The notes under the pieces are model-generated. The model ran no database searches and was not told the DNA's origin. It saw nothing but the letters and a program-made list of their open reading frames with translations. Position numbers and translations under genes: made by a program. Positions 1 to 9,404 of a stretch of DNA of 64,000 nt are shown piece after piece. Source of the DNA: CAVRQM01 sp963732775 (GTDB taxonomy: Bacteria > Pseudomonadota > Alphaproteobacteria > Acetobacterales > Acetobacteraceae); contig CAVTAR010000001.1 in assembly GCA_963732775.1 (NCBI GenBank), forward strand, positions 2,232,001-2,296,000, in the 5' to 3' direction. Positions within the stretch are counted from its first letter, which is position 1. Each line of letters starts with the position of its first letter.

Positions 1-1
1 T

Positions 2-385
2 CACGCCGACCAGGGCGAGCGCGTGGTGGTTGGCCAGCGCATGCTGCAGGCGAGCCCGGACGTGTTCCTCGGCTGGGCGGCGAGGCACCCCGAGGGGCGG
101 CACTTCTACGTCCGCCAGTTGCGGGACTCCCGGCTGGCCGCGATGGGGGCGCACATCGAGGCCGATGGGCTGCGCTTTTGCGCCCAGCTCTGCGGCCGCA
201 CGCTGGCGCGGGCCCACGCGCGCTCGGGCGACGCGGCGCAAATCGCCGGATATCTCGGCGAGGGCGAGGCGTTCGACGAGGCGGTCGGCACGTTCGCCGA
301 GCGCTATGGCGAGCAGGTGGTGGCCGACCATACCGCTTTCGTGGCCGCGATCCACGCCGGGCGGGTCGAGGCGGCGCCCGGTTGA
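2..385 (+). CDS. DUF2252 family protein, C-terminal fragment
   Basis: The reading frame is open from the left edge, so only the last 127 or so residues are present; the true start lies outside the window. The fragment has FYVRQLRD, then GRTLARAHARSGD and a closing segment with FAERYGEQVVADH, which match the C-terminal part of DUF2252 proteins. These are large proteins of unknown role, distantly kinase-like, often found in actinobacteria and proteobacteria. It ends 11 bases before the next start on the same strand, so co-transcription with pncC is plausible. Function is not known; the family call rests on remembered motifs. Confidence 0.75.
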   Translation, partial: HADQGERVVVGQRMLQASPDVFLGWAARHPEGRHFYVRQLRDSRLAAMGAHIEADGLRFCAQLCGRTLARAHARSGDAAQIAGYLGEGEAFDEAVGTFAERYGEQVVADHTAFVAAIHAGRVEAAPG

Positions 386-396
386 CGGCTTAGGCG

Positions 397-888
397 ATGC
401 TGGCGGCGGCCATGGTGGAGCAAGCCGAGGCGGCGCTGGAGGCGTTGCGGGGGCGCGGCTGGACGGTGGCGACAGCGGAGAGCTGCACGGGCGGCCTGGT
501 CGCTGCGGCACTGACCGCGATCGCCGGCAGCAGCGACGTGGTGGATCGCGGGTTCGTCACCTACTCCAACGCGGCCAAGGCGGAGATGCTGGGCGTCGAC
601 CCGGCGCTGATCGGGCGCGTGGGCGCGGTGAGCGAGGCGGTGGCGCGCGCGATGGCCGAAGGGGCTTTGGCGCGCTCCGGGGCATCCATCGCGGTGTCGG
701 CCACGGGCATTGCCGGGCCCGGTGGCGGCAGTGCCGATAAGCCGGTCGGGCTGGTGTGGTTCGGGTTCGCCCGCCGCGACCGGGTGACGGAGACGCTGCG
801 CCGCGTATTCGCGGGCGACCGGGCGGCGGTGCGAGGCGCGAGCGTCGCGCTGGTGCTGGTGCGACTGCGCGAGTTGGCGTTGGCCTAG
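397..888 (+). CDS. pncC: Nicotinamide-nucleotide amidase, CinA C-terminal domain protein
   Basis: This 163-residue protein is the stand-alone CinA C-terminal domain. It shows TAESCTGGLVAAALT near residue 27, GFVTYSNAAKAEMLGV in the middle and ATGIAGPGGGSADKPVG near 108-124, all hallmark segments. The family deamidates nicotinamide mononucleotide to nicotinate mononucleotide in pyridine nucleotide recycling, in the cytoplasm. The length matches E. coli PncC (about 165 residues), and the molybdopterin-like N-terminal CinA domain is absent. ATG at 397 gives MLAAAMVEQ; ATG at 412 would also be acceptable. It follows the DUF2252 fragment closely and precedes a tRNA gene. Confidence 0.9.
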   Translation: MLAAAMVEQAEAALEALRGRGWTVATAESCTGGLVAAALTAIAGSSDVVDRGFVTYSNAAKAEMLGVDPALIGRVGAVSEAVARAMAEGALARSGASIAVSATGIAGPGGGSADKPVGLVWFGFARRDRVTETLRRVFAGDRAAVRGASVALVLVRLRELALA

Positions 889-916
889 ACGCGCGCCGGC
901 GGTAGGTTGGGAGCCT

Positions 917-1006
917 GGATGGGTGGCCGAGCGGCTTAAGGCAGCGGTCTTGAAAACCGCCGTGCGCGCAAGCGCACCGTGGGTTCGAATCCCACTCCAT
1001 CCGCCA
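917..1006 (+). tRNA. tRNA-Ser(UGA)
   Basis: This is a 90-base tRNA with an encoded CCA end. The acceptor strand GGATGGG at 917-923 pairs with TCCATCC (one G-U pair). The anticodon stem GCGGT/ACCGC encloses loop CTTGAAA with anticodon TGA at 951-953. A long class II variable arm (GTGCGC-GCAA-GCGCAC, 962-977) and the T-loop GTTCGAAT follow. The long variable arm and the anticodon make it a serine tRNA reading UCA and related codons. Confidence 0.97.
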
Positions 1007-1101
1007 CCTCGGAACGGGGTCCGGCATGAGGTTGCGCCCGTCGAGAGCGGCATGTCCCTGGGCGCGGTGCGAAGGCCCGAAGGGGGCGGACAGGAAGCTG
1101 C

Positions 1102-1743
1102 TCACTCGAACTCCGTCGGCAGTTCCGGGGCGCGGAAGTGGGCAAACATGCGCGCGAGCTGGTGCGGCAGCACGCGGCTGGTGGACAGCTCCGCCTCGGC
1201 CGGCAGCGCCGCTTCGGCAAAAAACGCGACCTCGCTGGTCTCGAGGCTTCCCCGCGCGGTGCCGCCGGTGATTGCGCAGATGTAGAACAGCTTCGCGGCG
1301 CTGAAGAACGCCGGCTGGTGGCCTTGCCGCGTGCGGTCCCACACGGCGGCGCACTTGTCCACCCGGACCTGAAACCCGCTCTCTTCGCGGACCTCCTTAG
1401 CCACGTTCTCGGCGGGCGAGAGGTTCACGTCGGCCCAGCCGCCGGGCAGCGTCCAGCGGCCGGCGTCCTGCACCTCGCGCACCATCAGGATACGCCCCGC
1501 GTCGTTGAAGCAGGCCCCCCGCACGTCGATCTTGGGCGTGGCGTATCCCGTCTCGCCGGCGAACAGGCCGAGCAGCTCCGCAGAATCCGCGCCGGTGCGC
1601 AGCGCGGCCATGCGGGCGGCGAGCAGGCGGAGCGCCTCGTAGCGCTCGCGGTCGTATGGGTCACGCGCGTAGGTGAGCCCGGTCTGCGCGATCGCCTGCA
1701 GGTCGCGGACGTGGGTGAGCCAGGCGGGTTCGTCATGCGCCAT
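1102..1743 (-). CDS. NUDIX hydrolase with N-terminal Nudix_N_2-like domain
   Basis: This 213-residue protein has an N-terminal helical part (to about residue 65) followed by a Nudix fold. The Nudix box reads GGWADVNLSPAENVAKEVRE followed by ESGF. The REVxEExG-type core (EVREESG) that binds the metal is intact. The first glutamate of the generic box is Leu, which is common in the subfamily with a GGWADV start. Such enzymes hydrolyse nucleoside diphosphates linked to another group, often ADP-sugars or NADH-like compounds; the substrate is not readable here. It stands alone on minus, with no clear Shine-Dalgarno site before ATG 1743. Confidence 0.88.
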   Translation of the reverse strand: MAHDEPAWLTHVRDLQAIAQTGLTYARDPYDRERYEALRLLAARMAALRTGADSAELLGLFAGETGYATPKIDVRGACFNDAGRILMVREVQDAGRWTLPGGWADVNLSPAENVAKEVREESGFQVRVDKCAAVWDRTRQGHQPAFFSAAKLFYICAITGGTARGSLETSEVAFFAEAALPAEAELSTSRVLPHQLARMFAHFRAPELPTEFE

Positions 1744-1805
1744 GCGCGACCGGCTTGACCGACATCGGCGCGATCCGTCCTGGCGGCATTTGCAAAGAGG
1801 TCAGC

Positions 1806-1998
1806 ATGCGCGTCGAGCACTCCGGTCCAGCCTGGCGATTACGGTCCTGTGCAGCATCGCCTCGACGATGCCGGCTGCGGCGCAGGACGACAAGCAGGCA
1901 GCGGCGGGCCGCCAAGCGCGCCTGGCTCGAAACCCGCACGCAGCGCTGTCATCGACGTCAGCGCGGCACCGGGCACGATCGGGCGGGTGGTGGCCTAG
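1806..1998 (+). pseudogene. Degraded or frameshifted small secreted protein
   Basis: A good ribosome site (AAAGAGG at about 1794-1800) stands before ATG 1806, but that frame soon loses protein character. A second frame immediately after carries a convincing signal peptide core (SLAITVLCSIAS, then TMPAAAQ before DDKQ). A third frame ends with ARSAVIDVSAAPGTIGRVVA and a stop at 1996-1998. Joined by two one-base indels they would give a secreted protein of about 63 residues. It lies in the indel-rich part of the window, so it may be intact in the real genome. I do not recognise a family. Confidence 0.35.
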
Positions 1999-2038
1999 GC
2001 GGCAACCAGCCATCCGTCGCTGCTGGTGCGTGCCCGGG

Positions 2039-2374
2039 TCACTCCAGCGGCAACATCCGCGGCCGTCGCTGTTCGTCGATTGCCACGAACACGAAGATCG
2101 CGGCAGTCACCTTCTCCTGCGCCTCGGAATGCCGCGCGCGCTTCCAGGCCTCGACCGCGATGCGCATCGACGTGCGTCCGGTGGAGACGATGCGCGCATA
2201 CATCGTCACCTCGTCGCCGACCGCGACAGGGAGGATGAACGTCATGCCCTCGACCGCCACCGTGGCCGCCCGCCCGCGCGCGCGGCGGGCGGCGAGGTTG
2301 CCGCCGGCGAGGTCCATCTGCGCCATCAGCCAGCCGCCGAAGATATCGCCGCTGGGGTTGGTGTCGGCCGGCAT
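2039..2374 (-). CDS. Acyl-CoA thioesterase, YciA-like hotdog protein
   Basis: This is a single-hotdog thioesterase. The opening MPADTNPSGDIFGGWLMAQM is the family signature, including the DIFGGW segment that carries the catalytic Asp. The rest (RIVSTGRTSMRIAVEAW and related strands) matches YciA/acyl-CoA thioesterase proteins that hydrolyse acyl-CoA esters in the cytoplasm. Homologues start about 10 residues earlier, with a segment like GEPAIRTIA, which is visible in frame upstream of 2374. A GTG at 2420-2418 overlapping the inferred era stop is the likely real start, but a one-base indel separates it. The visible length is 111 residues against about 130 usual. Confidence 0.85.
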   Translation of the reverse strand: MPADTNPSGDIFGGWLMAQMDLAGGNLAARRARGRAATVAVEGMTFILPVAVGDEVTMYARIVSTGRTSMRIAVEAWKRARHSEAQEKVTAAIFVFVAIDEQRRPRMLPLE

Positions 2375-2416
2375 GGCGATGGTGCGGATGGCGGGCTCGC
2401 CGCTGGGCTGGGCGGC

Positions 2417-3318
2417 TCACGGCTCGTGTCCTCCAGGCCGATCGCGCGCAGCCGGGCGCCCTCCTCGTCCCAGCCGGCGCGCTCCTTGACGTTGAGGAAC
2501 AGGTGCACCGGCCGCTCCAGCAAGGTCGACGAGCTGGGCGCGGGCGCGGGCGCCGATCTCCCTGATGCGGCTGCCGCCGTCGCCGATCAGGATCGCCTTG
2601 TGCCCGGCGCGCGCGACGTAGACCGTCGCGTCGATGCGCACCGAGCCGTCGCGGCGCTCCGCGAAGCTCTCGGTCTCGACGGTGGTGGCGTACGGGTACC
2701 TCCTCGTGCGTCTGCAGGAAGATCTGCTCGCGCACGATCTCGGCCGCCAGCAGCCGGTCGGGCAAATCGGTCAGGTCGTCCTCGGGCGGATAGAGGAACG
2801 GCCCCTCCGGCATCGCCGCCGCGATCGCCGCCTGGAACTCCGCCACGCCGTCGCCATTGGCGGCGGAGACCATGAAGATCTCGGCGAACGAACTCATGCC
2901 GTTCAGCTCGGCCGTCAGCGGCAGCAGCCGCGCCGGGGAGACCGGGTCGATCTTGTTCAGCACCAGCCATGCCGCGCCGCCCCGCTCGGCCAGGCGCGCG
3001 GCGATCGGCGCGCACCTGCGGCGTGATGCCGGCCTTCGCGTCGACCAGGAGCAGCACGAGGTCGGCGTCCTTGGCCCCGGTCCAGGCGGCGGCGACCATC
3101 GCGCGGTCCAGCTTGCGGCGCGGCTTGAAGATGCCGGGCGTGTCGACCAGCAGGATCTGCGTCTCGCCCCGCATCAGGATGCCGAGCACGCGCAACCGCG
3201 TGGTCTGCGCCTTGGGGGAGACGATCGACAGCTTGGCCCCGGTCAGCCGGTTCAGCAGCGTCGACTTGCCCGCGTTGGGCGCGCCGACGATGGCGGCGAA
3301 GCCGCAGCGCGTGGTCAT
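2417..3318 (-). CDS. era: GTPase Era (frameshifted in this sequence)
   Basis: Era binds 16S rRNA and GTP during 30S ribosome maturation. The G domain begins at ATG 3318 (MTTRCGF) with G1 GAPNAGKST, G2 region KAQTTR and G3 DTPG in one frame; G4 NKID follows in a second frame from about 2963. The C-terminal KH domain (GDGGSRIREIG) is in a third frame, and the last strand (VHLFLNVKERAGW) is displaced again. At least three one-base indels are needed to read one protein of about 300 residues ending at the TGA at 2419-2417. Era is usually essential, so these look like sequence errors. One indel is an extra base near 3003. It lies downstream of rnc, as in many bacteria. Confidence 0.9.
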
Positions 3319-4030
3319 GCGCCGAGCATCCGCAGCAACGCCTCCGCGGCCCGTCGCTCGGCGGCGCGCTTGCTGCCGGCGGTGCCGCTCGCCTGCGCCG
3401 CGCCGGCGCTGGCGGTCACGGTGAACACCGGCGTCGTGCGGCGGGCCGTCGCGGCCCGGCGAGCGCGTAGACGGGAAGCGGCTGGCCGCGCGCGTGCAGC
3501 CCATTCCTGCAGCGCGGTCTTGGCGTCCTTCGGCGGCTCGACGTGGATCGTCCATCGCCGGCTCCCAGACGCGGCGGACGAAGGTCCGGCGCCGGCTCCA
3601 GCCCGCCATCGAGATAGAGCGCCCCGATCACCGCCTCGGTCGCGTCGGCCAGCACGGTGGCGCGGTGGCGCACGCCCGCGCGGCTCTCGCCCTCGGCCAC
3701 CTCCAGCATCCGCCGGAAGCCCGATCCGTTCGGCGATCTCGGCGAGCACTGGCTGCGAAACCAGCTGCGCGAGGCGCGGCCCGAGCTCGCCCTCCTGCTC
3801 GCGCGGGAAGCGCTCGACGAGCCACTCGGCAACCAGCAGGCCGAGCACCCGGTCGCCGACGAACTCCAGCCGCTCGTTGGAGCCCGCGCCGGTGCTGGGT
3901 GCCACCGCCCGCGCGACGAGCGTCGCCCGGCGGCCGAGCGATGCGTCAGCGCCTCGCGCAGCAGGCCCGGCGCGCGCGAAGTGGTGGCCGAGGCAGGTCT
4001 CCGCGGCCGCGAGGCCGTCGCGCGCCGTCA
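3315..4030 (-). CDS. rnc: Ribonuclease III (frameshifted in this sequence)
   Basis: RNase III cuts double-stranded RNA in rRNA processing and regulation. The catalytic signature NERLEFVGDRVLGL is intact, followed by PREQEGELGPRLAQLVS. The second catalytic helix (TVLADATEAVIGALYLDGG) is in another frame. The C-terminal dsRNA-binding domain is split over two frames (PPKDAKTALQEWA and TPVFTVTASAG) and ends RAAEALLRMLGA. At least three indels interrupt it. The stop overlaps the era start (ATGA-type junction at 3318-3315). The start is unclear: no ATG or GTG stands near the lepB stop, so the end given is approximate. Confidence 0.88.
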
Positions 4031-4852
4031 GGTGATGCCCGTGAACAGGCGCGACCAGCGGATTTCGAACGGCCATTCCCAGACCTGCCACCACGGCGCG
4101 GTGCGCGTCGATGCGAGAAGAAGATGAACTCGGCGCGGCCGACGAGGTTCTCCACCGGAATGAAGCCGACCGCGTTCATGAAGCGGCTGTCCTGGCTGTT
4201 GTCGCGGTTGTCGCCCATCGCGAACACGTAGCCGTCGGGGACTTGATATTCCTGGGTGTCGTTCGTGCCGCCCTGGTCGAATCTGCCTTCAGGATGAAGT
4301 GCTTTTTGCCGCTGTCGGGCAGCGTCTCGATGTATCGCTTGTCGGCATGCGCGGCCCGTCACTCTCGGCGACGTAGTCGCCGACCGGCTCGCGCGGCACC
4401 TGCGCGCCGTTGATGTAGAGTTGGCCGCCCTTCATCTGGATGCGGTCGCCGGGCAGGCCGACGATGCGCTTGATGTAGTCGGTAGCGTTGTCGCGCGGCA
4501 GCTTGAAGACGGCGACGTCGCCGCGCTCCGGCAAGCGGCCGAAGATGCGGCCCGCGAACAGGTCGGGCGAGAACGGCAGCGAGAAATGGCTGTAGCCGTA
4601 GGTGTATTTCGAGACGAACAGGTAGTCGCCGACCAGCAGCGTCGGGATCATCGAGCCGGACGGGATGTTGAACGGCTCGAAGGCGATGGTGCGGATGCCG
4701 AGCGCGATCAGGACGGCATAGACGATGGTCTTGACGTTCTCGACGGCGCTGTCGGAGCGGCGGCCGGGCCTGGTTGCCGCCTTGCCGGACTTGGCCGGCG
4801 GCCTGCGCTTGGCGAGGGTGGGCTGGGGCATACGCCGGGGCTTTTCGATCAC
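4028..4852 (-). CDS. lepB: Signal peptidase I (frameshifted in this sequence)
   Basis: LepB removes Sec signal peptides at the outer face of the inner membrane. The first frame has a Lys/Arg-rich N-terminus and a membrane segment (VYAVLIALGIRTIAF). The catalytic serine region PSGSMIPTLLVGDYLFV and the catalytic lysine region DYIKRIVGLPGD follow. Later conserved boxes are spread over the other frames: RYIETLPDSGKKHF, FAMGDNRDNSQDSR, then the C-terminal WWQVWEWPFEIRWSRLF with TGA at 4030-4028. At least three indels occur; two look like lost bases in short homopolymers (near 4285 and 4110). The start could be GTG 4852 or ATG 4831. Confidence 0.9.
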
Positions 4853-4915
4853 GAGTTCGCGGACGCGGGATAGAGCGCGGCGGGAGAGGGGGAGTCAAGG
4901 ATGGCGGGGCTTGGC

Positions 4916-5331
4916 CTACTCCGCCGAGATCACCACCGCGCGTACGCATAGGGGTACTCGTCGGTCATCGTCAGGTCGATCTGCGCCATGCCGGCCGTCG
5001 CGGCACCAGCATCGCAAGGCGCACCGCAGCACCGCCCGTCGAGCGCCAGCGTCGGCTGCCCGCCGGGCAGGTTGACCACGCCCAGGTCGGACATGAACAC
5101 GCCGCGCGCGAAGCCGGTGCCGAGCGCCTTGGCGCAGGCCTCCTTGGCGGCGAACCGCTTGGCGTAGGTGCCGGTGCGGTTGGTGCCGCTGCGGCGCTCG
5201 GCGTGCGCGCGCTCGACGGCGGTGAACACCCGGGCGAAGAAGCGCTCGCCGAACCGCTCCAGCGCCCGCTCGATCCGGCGGATGTCGCAGATGTCGGAGC
5301 CGAGGCCGAGGATGGTCAAGCAGAGGATCAC
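4916..5331 (-). CDS. acpS: Holo-[acyl-carrier-protein] synthase (one frameshift)
   Basis: AcpS transfers phosphopantetheine from CoA to apo-ACP in fatty-acid synthesis. The N-terminus ILGLGSDICDIRRIERAL contains the metal-binding Asp motif, and KRFAAKEACAKALGTG contains the catalytic and CoA-binding Glu/Lys region. The last strand reads DLTMTDEYPYAYA in the main frame, then VVISAE in another frame, so one indel lies near 4935; the stop is TAG at 4918-4916. GTG 5331 overlaps the rsh stop (GTGA), the coupling style seen across this window. The size of about 137 residues is normal. Confidence 0.9.
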
Positions 5332-7641
5332 CCGCGCGCCCGCTCCACCTGGTGCACGCCGGTCGCCGCCCGCAGCCCGGCGATGACGTGGCCAGGTGGC
5401 GCAGGTCGCGCACCTCGACATCCACCAGCACCTCGAAGAAGTCCTCCTGCCGGTTGATGATGCGCAGGCTGGACCACGCGCCGTCCTGCTTGCTGATGGC
5501 ATTGGTGATCGTCGCCAGCGACCCCGGCGCGTTGTCGGCGATGACGCTGATGCGCCCGGTGTGGCCCCAGCGGCGGCCCCATCGGCGCGGGAGAGCTTGC
5601 CGCCGGCGTGGGCGAGCGCGGCGGCGTCCCAGTCGACGTCGATGAACCGCTCCGGCGTCGCGGCGAAGCTCTCCAGCGTCGGGCAGTCGCGGGTGTGGAT
5701 GGTGACGCCCTTGCCGGTGGTGACGATGCCGACGATGCGGTCGCCGGGCAGCGGATGGCAGCAGCCGGCGTAATGAGATCGCCATGCCCGGGCACGAGGC
5801 CGCTGATCGGCGCGTCGGCGCCGCGTCCCTCGCCCGCCCGGCCGCCTGGGTCCGCGGCAGCGGGGCAGCATGCGCGGCGCGCGCGCGGCTGTCGCAGTTC
5901 CGGATAGGCCGCGGCCACCACGTCCTTCGGGCCGACAGTTGCCGTTGCCGACGCGCGACATAGAGGTCGTGCACGCGAGGCCTGCTTCAGCGTCTTCAGC
6001 GCACCTTCCAGCACCTTCTCCGACCCGTCCACGCCCTCCTGGCGGAACGCCTTGGCCAGCGCCGCGCGGCCGTTGTCGCGATGCTGCTGGCGCTGCTGCG
6101 CCTGCACGTAGCGGCGGATGCGCGCGCGCGCCTTGCCGGTGACGACGAAGCGTTCCCATTGCGGGCTGGGCGTGCCGCCGCGGCAGGTCATGATCTCGAC
6201 CTGGTCGCCGTTCTGCAGCTCGTGGCGCAGCGGCAGCAGCCGGCCGTTGACCTTGGCGCCGACGCAGGTGTCGCCGACCTGGCTGTGCACGGCATAGGCG
6301 AAGTCGACCGGCGTGGCGCCGCGCGGCAGCTGGATCAGCTGGCCCTTCGGGCGTGAAGCAGAAGACCTGGTCCTGGTAGAGTTCGAGCTTGGTGTTCTCC
6401 AGGAACTCGTCGGCGTCGAGTTCTCCAGGATCTCCAGCAGGTCCTGCACCCAGCGGAAGTGCTGCGCCTCCTGGCCGCCGCGGCGCTGCCGGCTGCTTGT
6501 AGAGCCAATGCGCGGCGACGCCGTTCTCGGCGATCGTCGTGCATCTGCGGCGGTGCGGATCTGCACCTCGATCTTCTGGTTGCGCGGCTCGCGCAGCGTC
6601 ACGCCGGTGTGCAGGCTCTGGTAGCCGTTGGACTTCGGCGTCGAGATGTAGTCCTTGAAGCGCCCGGCGATCACCGGATAGGCGGCATGGACCGCGCCGA
6701 GCGCCGCGTAGCAGGCCTCCCGCGTCGGCACGACGATGCGGAACGCCATGATGTCGGAGAGCTGCTCGAACTGCACGTTGCGGCGCTGCATCTTCTCCCA
6801 GATCGAGTAGGGCGACTTCTCGCGGCCCGTGACCTCGATCACCGGCGACGCCGGCCTCGCCGCAGACGCGCGTCAGCTCGACGCCGCACCTCCTCGATCA
6901 CGTCCGCGCCCTGCCCGCGCAGGAAGTTCAGCCGCGCCTGGATGGTGTCGTACGCCTCGGGCTCGAGCTGCGCGAAGGCCAGCGTCTGCAACTCGGTCTT
7001 CACGCTGTCCATGCCGATGCGCTCGGCCAGCGGCGCGTAGATGTCCATCGTCTCGCGGGCGATGCGCAGCGCGCCGCGCCGGCTGCGGCACGAAGTGCAG
7101 CGTGCGCATGTTGTGCAGCCGGTCGGCGAGCTTGACCAGCAGCACGCGGATGTCGCGGCTCATCGCCAGCACCAGCTTGCGGAAGTTCTCCGCCTGCTTG
7201 GTGCGGTCCGATTGCAGCTCGAGCCGGGTCAGCTTGGTCACGCCGTCGACCAGGCCCGCGATCTCGCGCGCCGAAGCGGCGCTCGAGGTCGGCGCAGGCG
7301 ACGGCGCGTGTCCTCGACCATGTCGTGCAGCAGCGCGGTGGCGATGCTGGCGCTCGTCCAGCCGGTAGCCGGCGAGGATGTCGGCCACCGCGAGCGGGTG
7401 GGTGATGTAGGGGTCGCCGTTGTCGCGCTTCTGCGCGCGGTGCGCCTCGGCCGCCGCGCATAGGCGTCCTCGATCAGCGCGGCGTCGGCGCGTAGGATCC
7501 TGGGCGAGCACGGTGTCAACGCAGCAGGCCGTATCGGCCGCTCCGGCAGGCGGCTGCCGCGGCGGCGACGGCAGCGGACCCGCCCGTCGGGCAGGCGGCA
7601 GCGGCGCGGCGCGCCAGAGCTCTGGCGTCGCCGCCGGTCAT
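5328..7641 (-). CDS. rsh: Bifunctional (p)ppGpp synthetase/hydrolase Rel (many frameshifts)
   Basis: This is a long Rel/SpoT protein for stringent-response alarmone turnover. The HD hydrolase domain shows GDPYITHPLAVADILAG and RLHNMRTLHF. The synthetase domain shows RFKDYISTPKSNGYQSLHT. The TGS domain shows PRGATPVDFAYAVHSQVGD. The RIS/ACT end shows GVTIHTRDCPTLE and RISVIADNAPGSLATITNA. These lie in different frames, requiring at least eight one-base indels over 2.3 kb. Both catalytic halves keep their motifs, so the real enzyme is probably bifunctional. ATG 7641 next to the rpoZ end is my preferred start. The position between rpoZ and acpS is the usual alphaproteobacterial one. Confidence 0.88.
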
Positions 7642-8055
7642 GGCCGGCCTAGCGGCGGCGCGGCCGCCGAGCTCGGCCTCGATGGCGGCTTCGAGGTCCT
7701 CGGGCGAGATCTCCTCGCCCTCCACCGGCAGCGTCGCCGGCTCCTCGTCGGCGGAGATGTCCTGCAGGCCGAAGATGTTCTGGTCGGTCGGGATGAGGTC
7801 GAGCACCTCCTCGTCGGCCGGCTCCGGCTCCGGCGCGCGCGACAGCGACTTCATCAGGTCCGCTCGAGCTTCTCGAGCGTGATCGTCTCCTCGGCGATCT
7901 CGCGCAGGGCCACGACCGGGTTCTTGTCGTCGTCGCGGTCGAGCGTCAGTCTCCTCGCCGCGGCTGAGGTTGCGGGCGCGCTGGGCGGCCAGCAGCACCA
8001 GCTCGAAGCGGTTCGGGATCTTCTGGACGCAATCTTCGACGGTGACGCGCGCCAT
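7642..8055 (-). CDS. rpoZ: RNA polymerase omega subunit (frameshifted in this sequence)
   Basis: Omega helps assemble RNA polymerase and contributes a ppGpp site. The N-terminus MARVTVEDCVQKIPNRFELV and AAQRARNLSRG are diagnostic. The next piece (DDDKNPVVALREIAEETI) is in a second frame. The acidic tail (EEISPEDLEAAIEAELGG) is back in the first, so two indels lie around 7860-7950. The acidic tail is typical of alphaproteobacterial omega. GGAGTG before ATG 8055 is a plausible ribosome site. The exact stop is uncertain because the frame runs on into the rsh start; about 130 residues are expected. Confidence 0.87.
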
Positions 8056-8141
8056 CGGCCGCACTCCAACCGCTGGATGCAACGATAGATGAAGTGTTCA
8101 GATAGGCGAGGCCGGGCCGGCGCAAGCAAGGCTTTGCTGCA

Positions 8142-8648
8142 CTACAGCACGGCGATGTCCTGCGCCGGCAGCGTCGGCGATCAGTCCGCCACGGTCAGAC
8201 CGAGCCGCGGATGCACGCCAGCCCGGCGCCACTTCGGCGAGCGGCAGCAGCACGAAGCCGCGCAGATGCGCGCGGGGATGCGGCAGCACCGGGTCCGGCG
8301 CGTCGCGCACCAGGTCGCCCATGGCGATGATGTCGAGGTCGAGCGTGCGCGCCGCGTTCGCACGCCGCGCACCCGCCCCGCCCGTGCCTCGATCGCCTGC
8401 AGTCGCGCCAGCAGCCAGGCCGGGTCCACGTCGCCTTCCAGCCGCGGCGACGCCGTTCACGTAGTCCGGCTGGCCGGAGGGCGGCAGGGGCGCCGTACGG
8501 TACCAGCGCGACACGCCGAGCAGGCGCAGGCCGGGCAGCGCCGCAAGTCTCGGCCACCGCCTGGCGGCAGGTCGGCGAGCGGCTGCCTCGCCGCCGCGGG
8601 CCGGGCAGGTTGGCGCCCGAGCGCGACCAAGTTCATGACGCGCACCAT
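8142..8648 (-). CDS. folK: 2-amino-4-hydroxy-6-hydroxymethyldihydropteridine pyrophosphokinase (frameshifted)
   Basis: HPPK transfers pyrophosphate to hydroxymethyl-dihydropterin in folate synthesis. The family signature NAARTLDLDIIAMGDLV and the following PHPRAHLRGFVLLPLAEVAP are clear. Upstream SRWYRTAPLPPSGQPDYVNG is the substrate-binding strand. At least four indels distribute the protein over all three frames. The inferred end is LPAQDIAVL with TAG at 8144-8142. The start is ATG 8648 or 8636 (MNLVALG). It sits just upstream of rpoZ, a conserved alphaproteobacterial neighbour. Confidence 0.85.
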
Positions 8649-8790
8649 GGATCAACGGGGCGACGAGGCTCATGACGCGAATATCATGCACGGCTTCATC
8701 TTCCGACAAGCTGGCGTGAGCACTATACGGACTGGGCACCGGGATCTTCGCATCGCCCGGCTTGCCGCCATCAAGGGATTTCCACCATGC

Positions 8791-9404
8791 ATGCATTTCC
8801 TGCCCGACGAGCGGACCGCGCTGTTCATCGACGGCGCCAACCTCTACTCGGCCTCCCGCAATCTCGGCTTCGACGTCGATTACCGCAACCTGCTGGAGTA
8901 TTTCCGCAAGAAGACGCATGTCATCCGCGCCTACTACTACTCCGCCGTGCTGGAGACCGAGGAATACTCGCCGCTGAAGCCGCTGACCGACTGGCTCGCC
9001 TATAACGGCTACACGCTGGTGACCAAGCCGGCCCACGAGTTCACCGACGCCACCGGGCGCCGGCGGGTGAAGGGCAACATGGACATCGAGCTCGCCATCG
9101 ACATGCTGGAACTGCGCCGACAAGATCGACCACGCCGTGCTGTTCAGCGGCGATTCCGACTTCCGCCGGCTGGTCGAGGCGGTGCAGCGGCGCGGCGTGC
9201 GGGTCTCGGTGGTGTCCTCGATCCGCACCAGCCCGCCGATGGTGGCCGACGAGCTGCGCCGCCAGGCCGACCAGTTCCTGGAACTGGCCGAGATCGCGCC
9301 CGAGTTCACCCGCCGCCAGACGGAGCCGCGCGCCCCGCGCGGCACCGTCGCGCGCCAGACCCCGGCCGAGCCCTATCGCCGATCCGACCGACGCGCTGCT
9401 CTGA
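8791..9404 (+). CDS. NYN domain protein, LabA/DUF88-like (two frameshifts)
   Basis: This is a PIN-like NYN domain protein of about 204 residues. Conserved acidic motifs are visible: ALFIDGANLYSASRNLG near the start, then KGNMDIELAIDML, then LFSGDSDFRRLVEAVQRRG. These acidic clusters form the metal site of NYN nucleases, which are thought to act on RNA. An indel near 9118 separates the second and third motifs, and another near 9375 precedes the inferred end ADPTDALL (TGA 9402-9404). ATG 8791 (MHFLPDERT) has AAGGGA about 10 bases upstream; the ATG at 8787 is out of frame. Homologues in Rhodospirillales are often near rpoZ/folK. Confidence 0.85.

Noticed and set aside
917..1006. Selenocysteine tRNA
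   Set aside because: The long variable arm fits both classes, but the anticodon is UGA (serine), not UCA, and the acceptor stem has the normal 7 pairs.
1102..1743. Inactive Nudix protein because the first Glu of the box is Leu
   Set aside because: The metal-binding EVREESG core is intact, and variation at that first position is common in the GGWADV subgroup.
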